Assembly (NCBI RefSeq): GCF_002189065.1
Contig: NZ_BDMN01000026.1
Location: forward strand, 1 to 57,158
Direction of reading: 5' to 3'
DNA: 57,158 nt
Origin: Bathymodiolus platifrons methanotrophic gill symbiont
GTDB taxonomy: Bacteria > Pseudomonadota > Gammaproteobacteria > Methylococcales > Methylomonadaceae
The notes under the pieces were generated by a model, which saw only the letters and a program-made list of their open reading frames with translations, was not told the DNA's origin and made no database searches. The position numbers were made by a program, and so were the translations under genes. Every line of letters begins with the position of its first letter. The first letter of the stretch is position 1. Of the stretch, positions 26,824-38,089 are shown piece by piece.

Positions 26824-28917
26824 GTGGCACGTGTAACGCCGATTGAAAAATATCGAAATATAGGTATTATGGCTCACATCGATGCGGGTAAAACCACAAC
26901 GACAGAGCGGATTCTGTATTATACGGGTGTCTCTCATAAGATAGGTGAAGTTCATGATGGTTCGGCTGTTATGGACTGGATGGAGCAAGAGCAGGAAAGA
27001 GGTATTACCATTACTTCGGCGGCAACAACTTGCTTTTGGTCTGGCATGGAAGGTCGATACGACAAGCATCGTATCAATATTATAGATACCCCTGGGCATG
27101 TTGACTTCACAATTGAAGTTGAGCGCTCACTTAGGGTTCTTGATGGCGCCTGTGCAGTCTTTTGTGCTGTTGGGGGGGTTGAGCCGCAGTCGGAAACAGT
27201 CTGGCGGCAAGCAAATAAATATGAAGTGCCTAGAATTGTCTTTATCAATAAGATGGATCGTTCGGGTGCTGACTATTTCAGGGTATTAGAGCAAATCTCT
27301 GATAGGCTGGCTGGTAACCCGGTAGCCATGCAAATACCAGTAGGCTCTGAAGATGAGTTTTCTGGTGTTATTGATTTGATAAAAATGAAAGCCATATATT
27401 GGGAAGATGCCAATATGGGCATGAAATTTTTTGAGCAGGAAATACCTGAAGAATTACAGAGTAGCGCTGAGGAATGGCGTGAGAATTTAGTGGAAGCGGC
27501 GGCTGAAGCTAATGATGACTTAATGGAGAAATATCTGGAAAGCGGTGAATTATCATCGGCAGATATTAAAACAGGTATCAGGCTAAGAACCATTGCAAAT
27601 GATATTTCGCCTGTCTATTGTGGGTCAGCTTTTAAAAATAAAGGCGTGCAAAGCATACTGGATGGAGTGATTGATTTTTTGCCATCCCCGCTAGATGTTA
27701 AATCTATTTCGGGTGAGTTAGTCGACGGGGGGTATGCAGAAAGGCATGCTTCAGACGATGAACCTTTTTCTGCTTTAGCATTTAAAATAGCAACAGACCC
27801 CTTCGTAGGCTCGTTAACCTTTTTTAGGGTTTATTCGGGCGTGCTTGAATCGGGTAGTGTTGTCTATAACGTTATTAAAGGTAAGCGTGAGCGTGTCGGT
27901 CGGTTATTGCAAATGCACGCTAATAGCAGGGAAGAGATTAGTGAAGTTAGGGCCGGCGATATTGCTGCTGCAGTAGGTTTTAAGGATGTAACGACAGGTG
28001 AGACGCTATGTGCTGAAAAGGCACAGATAATATTGGAAAATATTGATTTTCCTGAGCCGGTTATATCAATAGCGGTTGAGGCAAAGACCAAGGCAGATCA
28101 GGATAAAATGGCTGCGGCACTGCAAAGACTAATGAAAGAAGATCCGTCTTTTCATGTGATGACAGATGAAGAGTCGGGGCAGGTCATTATCTCAGGGATG
28201 GGTGAGTTGCATCTTGAGATTCTTGTTGATCGTATGCGTAGAGAGTTTGCGGTTGATTTGAATGTAGGTGCTCCTCAGGTATCTTATCGTGAAACTATTA
28301 AAAAGGTAGTTGAGCAGGAAGGGAAGTTTATCCGTCAGAGTGGCGGGAAAGGCCAGTATGGACATGTTGTTATTAAGCTAGAACCCATGGAGTTGGGGTC
28401 TGGTTATTCCTTTATTAGTGAGGTATCGGGCGGTACGGTTCCAAAAGAATTTATCCCGGCCGTTGATAAGGGTATACAGGAACAAATGAAAAATGGAGTT
28501 CTGGCGGGTTATCCGGTTGTTGATGTTAAGGCAACTCTGCTTGATGGCTCGTATCATGATGTGGACTCAAATGAAATGGCTTTTTCGATTGCGGGGTCAA
28601 TGGCATTTCGAGATGGTACGGGGCTGGCTAAGCCAATCCTGCTTGAGCCGGTCATGAAAGTAGAAATCGTAACCCCTGAGGATTATATGGGGGATGTTGT
28701 AGGAGATGTAAATAGGCGTAGAGGTATTGTTCTAGGGATGGAGGATACGCCAACAGGTAAGACAATTAACTGCGAAGTGCCGTTAGCTGAAATGTTTGGT
28801 TACGCAACTGACCTTCGTTCAGCAACTCAAGGGCGTGCTACTTACAGTATGCAATTTGAAAAATATAATGAGACGCCTGCAAAAGTCGCAAGTGCAATTA
28901 TTCAAAAAACTTCATAA
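26824..28917 (+). CDS. fusA: Elongation factor G
   Basis: EF-G drives translocation on the ribosome and, with RRF, recycles it. The 697 residues start at GTG (26824), with TCTGGA just ahead. The GTPase motifs are [13 protein letters not shown] (about 17-29), DTPGHVDF (about 89) and [10 protein letters not shown] (about 143). Domain IV carries [15 protein letters not shown], and [16 protein letters not shown] is also present. It is third in the str operon. Confidence 0.98.
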   Translation: MARVTPIEKYRNIGIMAHIDAGKTTTTERILYYTGVSHKIGEVHDGSAVMDWMEQEQERGITITSAATTCFWSGMEGRYDKHRINIIDTPGHVDFTIEVERSLRVLDGACAVFCAVGGVEPQSETVWRQANKYEVPRIVFINKMDRSGADYFRVLEQISDRLAGNPVAMQIPVGSEDEFSGVIDLIKMKAIYWEDANMGMKFFEQEIPEELQSSAEEWRENLVEAAAEANDDLMEKYLESGELSSADIKTGIRLRTIANDISPVYCGSAFKNKGVQSILDGVIDFLPSPLDVKSISGELVDGGYAERHASDDEPFSALAFKIATDPFVGSLTFFRVYSGVLESGSVVYNVIKGKRERVGRLLQMHANSREEISEVRAGDIAAAVGFKDVTTGETLCAEKAQIILENIDFPEPVISIAVEAKTKADQDKMAAALQRLMKEDPSFHVMTDEESGQVIISGMGELHLEILVDRMRREFAVDLNVGAPQVSYRETIKKVVEQEGKFIRQSGGKGQYGHVVIKLEPMELGSGYSFISEVSGGTVPKEFIPAVDKGIQEQMKNGVLAGYPVVDVKATLLDGSYHDVDSNEMAFSIAGSMAFRDGTGLAKPILLEPVMKVEIVTPEDYMGDVVGDVNRRRGIVLGMEDTPTGKTINCEVPLAEMFGYATDLRSATQGRATYSMQFEKYNETPAKVASAIIQKTS

Positions 28918-28946
28918 GAATTGATATTTAAAAAAGGTATGGGCTA

Positions 28947-30167
28947 ATGGCTAAAGAAAAATTTGAACGTAATAAACCACACGTAAACGTCGGCACAATT
29001 GGTCACGTTGATCACGGTAAAACAACTCTAACAGCTGCGTTAACGAAAGTTATGGCAGAGAAGCTGGGTGGCGAAGTTAAGGCATTTGATCAAATTGATA
29101 ATGCACCTGAAGAGCGTGAGCGTGGTATTACAATTGCAACATCACACGTAGAATACGAGTCAGGCGCACGTCATTACGCACACGTTGACTGTCCGGGTCA
29201 CGCGGATTATGTGAAAAACATGATTACTGGCGCGGCGCAAATGGATGGTGCTATTTTAGTCTGTGGTGCGACTGATGGACCTATGCCGCAAACAAGAGAG
29301 CATATCCTATTGTCAAGACAAGTAGGTGTGCCTTATATCGTAGTATTCCTGAACAAAGCTGATCTACTTGCAGAAGATTGCGGTGGTGTTGGTACTGACG
29401 AATACAACGAAATGCTTGAATTGGTAGAAATGGAAATTCGTGAGATTCTAGATCAATACGAATTCCCTGGTGATGATACACCAATTATCGTTGGCTCAGC
29501 TTTAAAAGGGCTAGAAGGTGATACCAGTGATCTAGGTGTGCCGTCTATCTTAAAATTAGTTGATGCGCTAGATACTTATATCCCAGAGCCAGAGAGAGCA
29601 ACAGAAGGTGCTTTCCTGATGCCGATTGAAGATGTATTCTCAATTTCAGGTCGTGGAACAGTGGTAACTGGGCGTATTGAGCGTGGTATTATCAAGGTTG
29701 GCGAAGAAATTGAAATCGTTGGTATCAAAGATACTACAAAAACAACTTGTACTGGTGTTGAAATGTTTCGCAAGTTGCTTGATGAAGGTCAGGCCGGCGA
29801 TAACGTAGGTATTTTGTTAAGAGGAACCAAGCGTGAAGAAGTTGAGCGTGGTCAGGTATTGGCGCATGTTGGTTCAATCACTCCACATACCAAATTTACA
29901 TCAGAAATCTACATTTTATCAAAAGATGAAGGTGGTCGTCATACACCATTCTTTGACGGTTATCGCCCGCAGTTCTACTTCAGAACAACAGATGTAACTG
30001 GAGCGGTTAAATTACCAGAAGGAACAGAAATGGTAATGCCTGGTGATAACGTATCAGTTGAAGTGACTTTGATTGCCCCGATTGCGATGGAATACGGTTT
30101 GCGTTTTGCGATTCGCGAAGGTGGACGTACGGTTGGTGCGGGTGTTGTTGCTAAAATTATTGAGTAA
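28947..30167 (+). CDS. tuf: Elongation factor Tu (str-operon copy)
   Basis: This second EF-Tu is also 406 residues, with intact [17 protein letters not shown] and NKAD and the same extra residues after NKAD ([17 protein letters not shown]). It differs from the copy at 12581 at about 19 residues, mostly conservative and mostly beyond residue 150, while residues 1-72 are identical. The DNA is identical over a long run within the GTPase domain (around 29200-29276), suggesting local gene conversion. It ends five bases before rpsJ, so EF-Tu and the S10 operon are contiguous. This corresponds to E. coli tufA. Confidence 0.96.
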   Translation: MAKEKFERNKPHVNVGTIGHVDHGKTTLTAALTKVMAEKLGGEVKAFDQIDNAPEERERGITIATSHVEYESGARHYAHVDCPGHADYVKNMITGAAQMDGAILVCGATDGPMPQTREHILLSRQVGVPYIVVFLNKADLLAEDCGGVGTDEYNEMLELVEMEIREILDQYEFPGDDTPIIVGSALKGLEGDTSDLGVPSILKLVDALDTYIPEPERATEGAFLMPIEDVFSISGRGTVVTGRIERGIIKVGEEIEIVGIKDTTKTTCTGVEMFRKLLDEGQAGDNVGILLRGTKREEVERGQVLAHVGSITPHTKFTSEIYILSKDEGGRHTPFFDGYRPQFYFRTTDVTGAVKLPEGTEMVMPGDNVSVEVTLIAPIAMEYGLRFAIREGGRTVGAGVVAKIIE

Positions 30168-30172
30168 GAAAT

Positions 30173-30484
30173 ATGTCAAGTCAAACAATTAGAATAAGCC
30201 TGAAAGCATTTGATCATAAATTAATTGATCAATCTGCAGGTGAAATTGTTGAAACAGCAAAAAGAACAGGCGCGCAAGTAAAAGGGCCTATTCCGCTACC
30301 AACAAAACATGAACGTTTTACAATTCTGACTTCACCGCATGTAAATAAAGATGCGCGTGATCAGTATGAATTGAGAACATATAAGCGTCTGCTTGATATA
30401 GTCGAGCCGACCGATAAGACTGTTGATACGCTAATGAGGTTAGATTTAGCAGCTGGTGTCGACGTTAAAATAAAGCTTATTTAA
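30173..30484 (+). CDS. rpsJ: 30S ribosomal protein S10 (NusE)
   Basis: uS10 is part of the 30S head and, as NusE, joins NusB in antitermination. The 103 residues include [40 protein letters not shown] (about 38-57) and the end [11 protein letters not shown]. Only five bases separate it from tuf, so there is no room for the long S10/L4 leader that E. coli uses here. Confidence 0.98.
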   Translation: MSSQTIRISLKAFDHKLIDQSAGEIVETAKRTGAQVKGPIPLPTKHERFTILTSPHVNKDARDQYELRTYKRLLDIVEPTDKTVDTLMRLDLAAGVDVKIKLI

Positions 30485-30509
30485 GCTTGAGTAGTAAGAG
30501 GGTTTAATT

Positions 30510-31160
30510 ATGGCATTAGGTCTAATTGGTCGTAAATGTGGAATGACACGTGTTTTTACAGAAGATGGCGTGTCTGTACCAGTTTCGGTTGTACAAATAG
30601 ATTCAAATAGGGTATCTCAAGTCAAAGGGCTGGATACGGATGGTTATCGTGCGGTGCAGGTTGCTGCAGGCGAAAAGAAATCATCAAAAGTTAATAAGGC
30701 ATTGGCAGGTCATTATGCAGCAGCAAATATGACTGCTGGTCGTGGTTTGTGGGAATTTAGACTAGGCGAAGATGAAGGTGCCGATTTAGAGATCGGATCT
30801 GAGCTAACTGTGGGTCTTTTTTCTGATGGCCAGATTATCGATGTTAAAGGGACTAGCATTGGTAAGGGTTTTCAGGGTGGTGTAAAGCGGCATAACTTCC
30901 AGATGCAAGATGCAACACACGGTAACTCAATTTCGCATAGATCGAATGGATCTATCGGAATGTGTCAAACGCCGGGTCGTGTATTCAAAGGTAAGAAAAT
31001 GTCTGGTCATATGGGGGCGGAATCCGTTACCACGCAAAACCTGACGATTCATTCAATTGATGCTGAAAGAAACCTTATATTAGTTAAGGGTGCGATTCCT
31101 GGTGCTAAAGGTGGTGATGTAATATTAACGCCAGCAATCAAGCAAAAAAATAAAGGATAG
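30510..31160 (+). CDS. rplC: 50S ribosomal protein L3
   Basis: uL3 is an early 50S assembly protein whose loop reaches the peptidyl transferase centre. The 216 residues begin [20 protein letters not shown] and contain [20 protein letters not shown] (about 117-136) and [15 protein letters not shown]. The glutamine in the MQDATH segment corresponds to the PrmB methylation site in E. coli. Confidence 0.98.
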   Translation: MALGLIGRKCGMTRVFTEDGVSVPVSVVQIDSNRVSQVKGLDTDGYRAVQVAAGEKKSSKVNKALAGHYAAANMTAGRGLWEFRLGEDEGADLEIGSELTVGLFSDGQIIDVKGTSIGKGFQGGVKRHNFQMQDATHGNSISHRSNGSIGMCQTPGRVFKGKKMSGHMGAESVTTQNLTIHSIDAERNLILVKGAIPGAKGGDVILTPAIKQKNKG

Positions 31161-31163
31161 GTC

Positions 31164-31784
31164 ATGAGTGTCAAAATACCAGCACTTAATAGTGCAGACT
31201 CTGCGGGTGAAGTAGAGGTTAGCGAAGATGTTTTTGGGCGAGAATATAATGAAGCTCTGGTTCATCAGCTAGCTACAAAGGCCTTGGCTGGCTTGCGTTC
31301 AGGAACGAAAGCACAAAAAAATAGAGCCGCTGTCAGTGGTGGTGGAGCAAAGCCTTGGAAACAAAAAGGATCAGGTCGTGCAAGATCTGGTACAATACGC
31401 AGTCCACTTTGGAGAAGTGGTGGAGTGACGTTTGCAGCACAGCCAAGATCTTTTGATCAGAAACTGAATAAAAAGATGTACCGTGCTGGAATACGTTCTA
31501 TTTTATCTGAGTTACTGCGCCAAAATAGACTGGTAGCAAGTTCTGATATTATGCCTACGACTCCAAAAACAAAAGAGTTGGTTGCAAAATTGAAAGGCTT
31601 AAGTAAAAAACGGGTTTTGATTATTGCAGATGAGTTAACTGAAAATATTTACTTATCTTCAAGAAATGTTGTGAACCTGGAAGTTACTACTGCAAACGAA
31701 CTTGATCCGGTTATGTTAATTGCTGCAGATAATGTTATTGCTACACCTGCAGCGTTGAAAGCAATTGAGGCGCAGTTATCATGA
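31164..31784 (+). CDS. rplD: 50S ribosomal protein L4
   Basis: uL4 lines the exit tunnel, and in enterobacteria it also represses the S10 operon. The 206 residues contain the tunnel loop around GGAKPWKQKGSGRARSGTIR (about 57-76) and SPLWRSGGVTFAAQPR. The last four bases overlap the rplW start (ATGA). With no S10 leader visible upstream of rpsJ, classical L4 autoregulation seems unlikely here. Confidence 0.97.
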   Translation: MSVKIPALNSADSAGEVEVSEDVFGREYNEALVHQLATKALAGLRSGTKAQKNRAAVSGGGAKPWKQKGSGRARSGTIRSPLWRSGGVTFAAQPRSFDQKLNKKMYRAGIRSILSELLRQNRLVASSDIMPTTPKTKELVAKLKGLSKKRVLIIADELTENIYLSSRNVVNLEVTTANELDPVMLIAADNVIATPAALKAIEAQLS

Positions 31785-32077
31785 GTGTAGAGTTTAATCT
31801 TTCGAATGCTATAAAAGCACCAGTTGTATCTGAGAAGAGTACTGTTGCAGCAGAAAATGACAATAGATTTGTATTTAAAGTGGCTAATCAGGCTACTAAA
31901 TTACAAGTGAAAAAATCGGTAGAATTAATGTTTAATGTTGAAGTTGAAAAAGTTCAGCTATTAAATGTTAAAGGAAAAACAAAAAGATTTGGTCGTTTTA
32001 TGGGTAAAAGATCTGACTGGAAAAAAGCATACGTTAAGCTTAAGCCGGGGCATGATATAGATTTTTCTGCAGCATAA
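31781..32077 (+). CDS. rplW: 50S ribosomal protein L23
   Basis: uL23 sits at the tunnel exit and docks trigger factor and SRP. The 98 residues include APVVSEKSTVAAENDNRFVF and the basic loop NVKGKTKRFGRFMGKRSDWK (about 66-85). It starts inside the end of rplD (4-base overlap). Confidence 0.97.
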   Translation: MSVEFNLSNAIKAPVVSEKSTVAAENDNRFVFKVANQATKLQVKKSVELMFNVEVEKVQLLNVKGKTKRFGRFMGKRSDWKKAYVKLKPGHDIDFSAA

Positions 32078-32109
32078 TTGAAAGTATAAGTATATAAACG
32101 GTAAGATAA

Positions 32110-32937
32110 ATGGCTATTGTAAAATCAAAACCGACATCGCCAGGATCTAGGTTTGTCGTAAGAGTGAAGCATGAGGATTTACATAAAGGTAAACCTTATA
32201 GTCCTTTACTAAGCAAAAAAAGTAAGAGTGGTGGGCGTAATAATAATGGACGTATTACAACTCGTCATATCGGTGGTGGACATAAGCAAAGCTACCGAAT
32301 TATAGATTTCAAACGTAATAAGCTTGATATTCCAGGCGTTGTTGAGCGCTTAGAATATGATCCTAATAGAACAGCAAATATTGCTCTTGTCTTGTATAAA
32401 GATGGAGAGCGTAAGTATATTATTGCACCGAAAGGTGTAAAGGCTGGGCAGGAAATAGTGTCTTCAGAGAATGCGCCTATTAAGCCAGGTAATTGCATGT
32501 CTCTACGTAATATGCCGCTGGGTTCAGTGATTCACTGTGTTGAGCTTAAGCCTGGAAAGGGTGCTCAAATGGCACGTAGCGCGGGAATATCAGCGCAACT
32601 AGTTGCTAAAGAAGGAACTCATGTTACGTTAAGATTGCGCTCAGGCGAAATGCGTAAAGTACTAGCTGATTGTAAAGCTGTGATCGGTGAGGTGTCGAAC
32701 TCAGAGCATAATCTAAGATCACTGGGTAAAGCCGGTGCTTCAAGATGGCGCGGTGTTCGTCCAACTGTTCGTGGTGTAGTGATGAATCCAGTGGATCATC
32801 CACACGGTGGTGGTGAAGGTAGAACGTCGGGTGGTAGACATCCTGTTTCTCCTTGGGGTATGCCTACCAAAGGGTATAAAACCAGAAAAAACAAGCGTAC
32901 TGACAAAATGATTGTTAGGCGTCGTAACAAGCGTTAG
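32110..32937 (+). CDS. rplB: 50S ribosomal protein L2
   Basis: uL2 helps join the subunits and supports peptidyl transferase. The 275 residues contain [20 protein letters not shown] (about 42-61), [10 protein letters not shown]-like [20 protein letters not shown], and the invariant [20 protein letters not shown] (about 226-245) with the conserved histidine. The C-terminus is very basic. Confidence 0.98.
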   Translation: MAIVKSKPTSPGSRFVVRVKHEDLHKGKPYSPLLSKKSKSGGRNNNGRITTRHIGGGHKQSYRIIDFKRNKLDIPGVVERLEYDPNRTANIALVLYKDGERKYIIAPKGVKAGQEIVSSENAPIKPGNCMSLRNMPLGSVIHCVELKPGKGAQMARSAGISAQLVAKEGTHVTLRLRSGEMRKVLADCKAVIGEVSNSEHNLRSLGKAGASRWRGVRPTVRGVVMNPVDHPHGGGEGRTSGGRHPVSPWGMPTKGYKTRKNKRTDKMIVRRRNKR

Positions 32938-32952
32938 AGAGGAATTAATAAA

Positions 32953-33225
32953 GTGCCACGTTCAATTAAAAAAGGTCCTTTTATTGATCATCATTTACAG
33001 AAAAAAGTTGATGATGCGGTCAGTAGCAATAGTAGGAAACCGATTAAGACTTGGTCTAGACGATCAATGATAACACCTGAAATGCTAGGTCTAACCATAG
33101 CTGTGCATAATGGCCGCCAACATGTTCCCGTGCTAGTCTCGGAAAACATGGTAGGCCATAAATTAGGTGAATTTGCACCGACTCGAACATATAAAGGCCA
33201 TTTGGCTGATAAAAAGTCAAGGTAA
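32953..33225 (+). CDS. rpsS: 30S ribosomal protein S19
   Basis: uS19 lies on the 30S head next to S13. The 90 residues start at GTG with AGAGAGGAATT ahead ([19 protein letters not shown]). The conserved core [20 protein letters not shown], then [20 protein letters not shown], is intact. Confidence 0.97.
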   Translation: MPRSIKKGPFIDHHLQKKVDDAVSSNSRKPIKTWSRRSMITPEMLGLTIAVHNGRQHVPVLVSENMVGHKLGEFAPTRTYKGHLADKKSR

Positions 33226-33234
33226 GGGTGGGTA

Positions 33235-33570
33235 ATGGAAATTTCAGCTAAATTAAGTAATGCGCCACTATCAGCTCAAAAAGCAAGATTGGTTGCGGAT
33301 CAAATCAGAGGACTAGAGGTCGAAGAAGCTTTAAATGTATTGAAATTCAGTACTAAAAAAGCAGCTGCGATTATGAAGAAAGTACTTGAGTCAGCTATTG
33401 CTAATGCAGAGCATAACGAAAGTGCAGATATTGACGAGTTAAAAGTTTCAACTGTATTTGTAGATGAAGCTCCTACACTAAAGAGATTTAGAGCTAGAGC
33501 TAAAGGTCGTGCAAATCATATTTTGAAGCGTACCTGTCATATTACAGTTAAAGTCGCAGAGTTCGAGTAG
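33235..33570 (+). CDS. rplV: 50S ribosomal protein L22
   Basis: uL22 has a long hairpin that lines the exit tunnel next to L4. The 111 residues include [20 protein letters not shown] near the N-terminus and the hairpin region [20 protein letters not shown] (about 80-99). It shows no macrolide-resistance type deletion. Confidence 0.97.
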   Translation: MEISAKLSNAPLSAQKARLVADQIRGLEVEEALNVLKFSTKKAAAIMKKVLESAIANAEHNESADIDELKVSTVFVDEAPTLKRFRARAKGRANHILKRTCHITVKVAEFE

Positions 33571-33580
33571 GGGCATAAAA

Positions 33581-34255
33581 ATGGGTCAAAAGGTACATCC
33601 AACCGGAATTAGACTTGGAATAGTCAAAGATTTCACATCTAGATGGTATGCAAATAGCAAAGATTTTCCTGTTTTTTTGAATCAGGATTTAACAGTGCGT
33701 GATTATATTGCTAAGAAATTGGCACGTGCATCTGTAAGTCGTATTCAAATAAACCGTCCTGCTAACAATGCACACATAACTGTTCACACAGCGCGTCCAG
33801 GTATTGTGATTGGTAAAAAAGGCGAAGATATTGATTTGCTACGTAAGGAAGTCTCCAAAATGATGGGCATTCCTGTGCAAATTAATGTTGAAGAGATTAG
33901 AAAGCCTGAATTAGATGCAAAATTAGTTGCTGAGAGTATTGCGCAGCAATTAGAAAAAAGAATTATGTATCGTCGTGCTATGAAGCGTGCGGTTACCAAT
34001 TCAATGCGTTTAGGTGCTGAAGGTATCAAAATCAATCTTGGTGGTCGTTTAAACGGTGCTGAAATCGCTCGTAGCGAGTGGTATAGAGAAGGACGTGTTC
34101 CTCTTCATACATTAAGAGCTGATATTGATTACGGTGTCGCTGAAGCCAATACTACTTACGGTATTATTGGTATTAAAGTCTGGATTTTTAAAGGAGAGGT
34201 TTTCAACATAGACCCTGCTTTAGCAAATTCAGAAAAAACTAAATCTAAAAAATAG
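33581..34255 (+). CDS. rpsC: 30S ribosomal protein S3
   Basis: uS3 forms part of the mRNA entry site. The 224 residues hold an N-terminal KH domain ([20 protein letters not shown], about 67-86, with the GKKG loop) and the C-terminal [20 protein letters not shown] block. The length is slightly shorter than E. coli S3 (233), from a shorter C-terminal tail. Confidence 0.97.
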   Translation: MGQKVHPTGIRLGIVKDFTSRWYANSKDFPVFLNQDLTVRDYIAKKLARASVSRIQINRPANNAHITVHTARPGIVIGKKGEDIDLLRKEVSKMMGIPVQINVEEIRKPELDAKLVAESIAQQLEKRIMYRRAMKRAVTNSMRLGAEGIKINLGGRLNGAEIARSEWYREGRVPLHTLRADIDYGVAEANTTYGIIGIKVWIFKGEVFNIDPALANSEKTKSKK

Positions 34256-34271
34256 GTGAAGGGAAAATAAC

Positions 34272-34685
34272 ATGCTTCAACCTAAAAGAACAAAATTTCG
34301 TAAACAGCATAAATTAAGAAACACTGGTATTGCTGTTCGTGGTTCATCAGTTAGCTTTGGTGAATATGGGCTTAAATCAGTTGCTCGTGGCAGAATTACT
34401 GCACGTCAGATTGAAGCGGCTCGTAGAACTATCACTCGTCATTGTAAGCGTGACGGTAAACTGTGGATCAGAATCTTTCCTGACAAGCCTATTACCAAGA
34501 AGCCTCTTGAGGTGAGAATGGGTAAAGGTAAAGGAAGTGTAGAATATTGGATAGCTCAAATTAAGCCAGGTACTATGCTGTATGAATTACAGGGTGTGCC
34601 AGAAGAAATAGCTCGTGAAGCTTTTGCTTTGGCTGCTGCTAAGCTACCTGTAAAAACTAAGTTTATAGTTAGGACGGTACTGTAA
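34272..34685 (+). CDS. rplP: 50S ribosomal protein L16
   Basis: uL16 binds near the peptidyl transferase centre and matures the 50S. The 137 residues begin [20 protein letters not shown], and the loop [19 protein letters not shown] (about 77-95) includes the arginine hydroxylated in E. coli. The stop TAA shares a base with the rpmC start. Confidence 0.97.
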   Translation: MLQPKRTKFRKQHKLRNTGIAVRGSSVSFGEYGLKSVARGRITARQIEAARRTITRHCKRDGKLWIRIFPDKPITKKPLEVRMGKGKGSVEYWIAQIKPGTMLYELQGVPEEIAREAFALAAAKLPVKTKFIVRTVL

Positions 34686-34882
34686 TGAAAGTAAGTGAAT
34701 TACGTCAGAAAAGTGCAGAAGAGCTTAATACAGCATTAGTTGAATTAGGTCGTGAACAGTTTAATTTACGTATGCAAAAAAATACTGGCCAATTAAGCAA
34801 GCCTGACCAGGTAAAAAAGGTCAGGCGCGATATTGCACGTGTTAAAACAGTCGTAAATGAAATGGCGAGACAATCATCATGA
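34685..34882 (+). CDS. rpmC: 50S ribosomal protein L29
   Basis: uL29 is a two-helix protein at the tunnel exit. The 65 residues read [20 protein letters not shown] at the start and [20 protein letters not shown] in the middle, as in the family. It overlaps rplP by one base and rpsQ by four bases (ATGA). Confidence 0.96.
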   Translation: MKVSELRQKSAEELNTALVELGREQFNLRMQKNTGQLSKPDQVKKVRRDIARVKTVVNEMARQSS

Positions 34883-35130
34883 GTGATAATACAGAGCAAG
34901 TACGTACCATCACTGGGCGTGTCGTAAGTAATAAAATGGATAAAACCATTACTGTTTTGGTTGAGCGCTTAGTTAAGCATCGCATGTACGGTAAGTACAT
35001 TAGACGTTCAACTAAAATGTTTGCTCACGATGAAAACAATGTTTGTAATGAAGGTGATGTTGTAACAATTACATCGTGTCGCCCTTATTCAAAAAATAAA
35101 AGTTTTAAATTAGTTGAAGTTGTAAAGTAA
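34879..35130 (+). CDS. rpsQ: 30S ribosomal protein S17
   Basis: uS17 is a primary 16S-binding OB-fold protein. The 83 residues contain [20 protein letters not shown] (about 12-31), [19 protein letters not shown] and the end [10 protein letters not shown]-like [17 protein letters not shown]. It is the last gene of the S10 section. The next gene, rplN, follows after 59 bases. Confidence 0.97.
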   Translation: MSDNTEQVRTITGRVVSNKMDKTITVLVERLVKHRMYGKYIRRSTKMFAHDENNVCNEGDVVTITSCRPYSKNKSFKLVEVVK

Positions 35131-35189
35131 TTCACTTTACTAGGCAACTTAATTTAAATAACAAGTATTAAAGTAACAGGTAATAAATA

Positions 35190-35558
35190 ATGATTCAGAT
35201 GCAAACTAACCTTGATGTCGCTGACAACAGCGGCGCAAAAAAGGTCATGTGTATCAAAGTTCTCGGCGGGTCGCATAGACGCTACGCTGCGATTGGGGAT
35301 ATTATTAAGGTCAGTATTAAAGACGCAATCCCACGCGGCAGAGTGAAAAAAGGCGAAGTTTATAACGCATTAGTGGTACGTACAAGAAAAGGTGTACGTA
35401 GACCTGATGGCTCGTCTATAAGATTTGATGGCAATGCTGCAGTAATATTAAACGCTCAACTTCAACCGCTAGGCACACGTATTTTTGGTCCAGTGACACG
35501 TGAATTGAGAAATGAGAAATTTATGAAAATAGTTTCTCTAGCGCCAGAAGTATTGTAA
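35190..35558 (+). CDS. rplN: 50S ribosomal protein L14
   Basis: uL14 makes the B8 bridge and is the docking site of the silencing factor RsfS. The 122 residues include [20 protein letters not shown] and [20 protein letters not shown]. It begins the part equivalent to the E. coli spc operon. The 59-base gap before it has no evident promoter. Confidence 0.98.
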   Translation: MIQMQTNLDVADNSGAKKVMCIKVLGGSHRRYAAIGDIIKVSIKDAIPRGRVKKGEVYNALVVRTRKGVRRPDGSSIRFDGNAAVILNAQLQPLGTRIFGPVTRELRNEKFMKIVSLAPEVL

Positions 35559-35569
35559 GGGTCTTAAAT

Positions 35570-35884
35570 ATGCAAAAACTTAAACAAGGTGACGAAGTCA
35601 TCGTCCTTATTGGTAAAGATAAGGGCAAACGAGGACGAATCAGTAAATTCTTAGATGAGAAGATATTGGTTGAAGGTGTTAATCGAGTTAAAAAGCATCA
35701 AAAACCAAATCCAAATGCTGGTGTTCAAGGTGGGATAATTGAAAAAGAAATGCCCATTCATAAATCAAATGTTGCGCTCTACAATGCTGCAAGTAAAAAA
35801 GCAGATAAAGTAGGTTTTAAAGCATTGGAAGATGGCAAGAAAGTCCGCTATTTTAAATCTAATAATGAAATTATTGATGTGTAG
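35570..35884 (+). CDS. rplX: 50S ribosomal protein L24
   Basis: uL24 starts 50S assembly. The 104 residues hold a KOW motif ([20 protein letters not shown], about 6-25) and [20 protein letters not shown]. The length is normal. It is followed by rplE after eight bases. Confidence 0.97.
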   Translation: MQKLKQGDEVIVLIGKDKGKRGRISKFLDEKILVEGVNRVKKHQKPNPNAGVQGGIIEKEMPIHKSNVALYNAASKKADKVGFKALEDGKKVRYFKSNNEIIDV

Positions 35885-35892
35885 GTATAATC

Positions 35893-36432
35893 ATGGCTAG
35901 ATTACAAGAAGATTATAAAAAGAAAGTACTGCCTGCATTGATGGAAGAGTTTAAATACACATCAGTAATGCAAGCTCCAAAAATAACTAAAATCACACTC
36001 AACATGGGTTTGGGTGAAGCAGTTGCAGACAAGAAAGTTGTCCAGGCTGCGCTAAGTGATATGGAAAAAATAAGCGGTCAAAAACCCGTTGTTACAATGT
36101 CGCGTAAATCCATTGCGGGTTTTAAAATACGTGATGATATGGCAATTGGTTGTAAAGTAACGCTTAGATCAGATAAAATGTATGAATTTCTAGATCGTTT
36201 AATTAGTATAGCGATCCCTAGAATTCGCGATTTTAGAGGCTTAAGTCCTAAAAGTTTTGATGGTCGTGGTAACTACTCTATGGGTGTTACCGAGCAAATT
36301 ATCTTTCCTGAGATTGATTATGACAAGATTGATACCTTAAGAGGTATGGATATTTGTATCACTACAAGCGCGAGTAATAACGAAGAAGGATTAGCGTTAT
36401 TGAAGCAGTTTAACTTTCCATTTAAGAGCTAA
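35893..36432 (+). CDS. rplE: 50S ribosomal protein L5
   Basis: uL5 binds 5S rRNA and contacts P-site tRNA. The 179 residues contain [20 protein letters not shown] (about 29-48) and [20 protein letters not shown] (about 115-134). It is the site where S8 represses spc translation in E. coli; I did not identify the S8 helix here. Confidence 0.97.
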   Translation: MARLQEDYKKKVLPALMEEFKYTSVMQAPKITKITLNMGLGEAVADKKVVQAALSDMEKISGQKPVVTMSRKSIAGFKIRDDMAIGCKVTLRSDKMYEFLDRLISIAIPRIRDFRGLSPKSFDGRGNYSMGVTEQIIFPEIDYDKIDTLRGMDICITTSASNNEEGLALLKQFNFPFKS

Positions 36433-36436
36433 AGTT

Positions 36437-36742
36437 ATGGCTAAAAAATCAATGATAGCTCGTGAAAATAAACGAGTTAAGCTGGTAAAGCAGTATGAAG
36501 CTAAAAGAGCTTCTTTAAAAGAAATTATTAGAGATCCAAATGCTTCTTTTGAAGAGAAAGATCAAGCTAGTCTAGCATTACAAAAACTGCCAAGAGACTC
36601 TAGTGCGGCAAGATTGCGCAATAGATGTAGCATTACGGGGCGCCCTCATGGTTTCTATCGCAAGTTTGGTTTAAGTAGAAATAAGCTTAGAGAAGCGACT
36701 ATGCGTGGGGATGTACCAGGCTTAACTAAAGCCAGTTGGTAA
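36437..36742 (+). CDS. rpsN: 30S ribosomal protein S14 (zinc-independent form)
   Basis: uS14 is in the 30S head. The 101-residue form is the long type without the two CxxC pairs of the zinc-binding form; only one cysteine is seen, in [20 protein letters not shown]. This contrasts with L36 in the same cluster, which keeps its zinc ligands. Confidence 0.97.
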   Translation: MAKKSMIARENKRVKLVKQYEAKRASLKEIIRDPNASFEEKDQASLALQKLPRDSSAARLRNRCSITGRPHGFYRKFGLSRNKLREATMRGDVPGLTKASW

Positions 36743-36772
36743 TCGACTAGTTAGATATTTGGAGAATAAAAT

Positions 36773-37168
36773 ATGAGCATGACAGATCCAGTTGCAGACA
36801 TGCTTACACGCATCAGAAATGGGCAGTCTGCAGGAAAAATGAACGTTAATATGCCATCATCTAAACTTAAGGTTGCAATAGCTAAAGTTTTGAAAGATGA
36901 AGGGTATATCAGCAATTTTTTAACTGAAACTAATGGAGCGCACGCTTCCATAACAGTTGAATTAAAATATTATAATGGTAAGCCGGTAATTGATAAGGTA
37001 AAGCGTATCAGTCGTCCTGGTTTACGAGTTTATAAATCAAAAGATGAATTACCAAAAGTACTTGGTGGTTTGGGTGTAGCTATTGTATCTACTTCGAAAG
37101 GTGTTATGACTGATCGCGCAGCACGTGCAATTGGTCATGGCGGCGAAGTATTATGCACTGTCTGTTAA
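36773..37168 (+). CDS. rpsH: 30S ribosomal protein S8
   Basis: uS8 binds the central domain of 16S rRNA and in E. coli represses the spc operon. The 131 residues start [20 protein letters not shown] and end with [20 protein letters not shown] then VLCTVC. A GGAGAATAAA ribosome site lies ahead. Confidence 0.98.
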   Translation: MSMTDPVADMLTRIRNGQSAGKMNVNMPSSKLKVAIAKVLKDEGYISNFLTETNGAHASITVELKYYNGKPVIDKVKRISRPGLRVYKSKDELPKVLGGLGVAIVSTSKGVMTDRAARAIGHGGEVLCTVC

Positions 37169-37183
37169 TAGTAGGGGGAATTT

Positions 37184-37717
37184 ATGTCTAGAATAGCAAA
37201 AAATCCTATTACTTTACCAGCGGGTGTTGAAGTAAAGGTTGATGGTTCAACTGTTACTGTTAAAGGATCTAAAGGTCTTTTAAGTATGAGATTGAATAGC
37301 CTGGTACAGGTTGATCTATCTGATTCAACAGTTAATATGAAGTGGGATCAGAACAATAAAAAAGCGGTAGCCCAGGCGGGAACTGCACGTGCTAATATTG
37401 CCAATATGGTAACCGGTGTTACTGGCGGCTTTGAAAAGAAACTTAACTTGGTTGGCGTAGGTTACAGAGCGCAGGTTAAAGGCAAAGTTCTTAATTTAAG
37501 CCTTGGTTTCTCGCATCCTGTTGAATATAGAATGCCAGAAGAGATTGTTATTGAAGCGGCAAGCCAGACTGAATTGGTTGTTAAAGGTATTGATAAGCAA
37601 CTTGTTGGTGCAGTATCTGCTGATATTAGAGCGTTTAGGCCACCTGAACCTTACAAAGGTAAAGGGGTTAAGTATGCTGATGAGCATATTGTTAGAAAAG
37701 ACGCTAAGAAAAAATAG
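37184..37717 (+). CDS. rplF: 50S ribosomal protein L6
   Basis: uL6 lies near the sarcin-ricin loop. The 177 residues contain MVTGVTGGFEKKLNLVGVGY (about 79-98) and the C-terminal signature RRPEPYKGKGVKY-like FRPPEPYKGKGVKYADEH. The length is standard. Confidence 0.97.
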   Translation: MSRIAKNPITLPAGVEVKVDGSTVTVKGSKGLLSMRLNSLVQVDLSDSTVNMKWDQNNKKAVAQAGTARANIANMVTGVTGGFEKKLNLVGVGYRAQVKGKVLNLSLGFSHPVEYRMPEEIVIEAASQTELVVKGIDKQLVGAVSADIRAFRPPEPYKGKGVKYADEHIVRKDAKKK

Positions 37718-37726
37718 GCTAACGAA

Positions 37727-38080
37727 ATGAATAAAAAAGCATCTCGAATGAAAAGGGCATTAAAGATTAGATCTAGTATCAAAAGACTTGGAGCTAATCG
37801 TTTATCAGTGCATAAAACATCGAAACATATATACGCTCAGATAATTACTGAGAATGGAACTGTTACAGTAGCTAGTGCCTCTACTACTCAAGCTGATATT
37901 AAGTCAGCAGTTAAGAGTGCTGGTAATGTTGAATCAGCGGTTTTAGTAGGTAAGGCTGTAGCGGATAAAGCAATCGCTGCTGGAATTACTGAAGTAACTT
38001 TTGATCGTTCTGGTTTTAAATATCACGGTCGTGTAAAAGCATTAGCTGATGCTGCTCGCGAAGCTGGCTTGAAGTTCTAG
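37727..38080 (+). CDS. rplR: 50S ribosomal protein L18
   Basis: uL18 binds 5S rRNA with L5. The 117 residues show a basic N-terminus ([20 protein letters not shown]), the [20 protein letters not shown] strand, and [20 protein letters not shown] near the end, as in the family. Confidence 0.97.
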   Translation: MNKKASRMKRALKIRSSIKRLGANRLSVHKTSKHIYAQIITENGTVTVASASTTQADIKSAVKSAGNVESAVLVGKAVADKAIAAGITEVTFDRSGFKYHGRVKALADAAREAGLKF

Positions 38081-38089
38081 GGGATAAAA

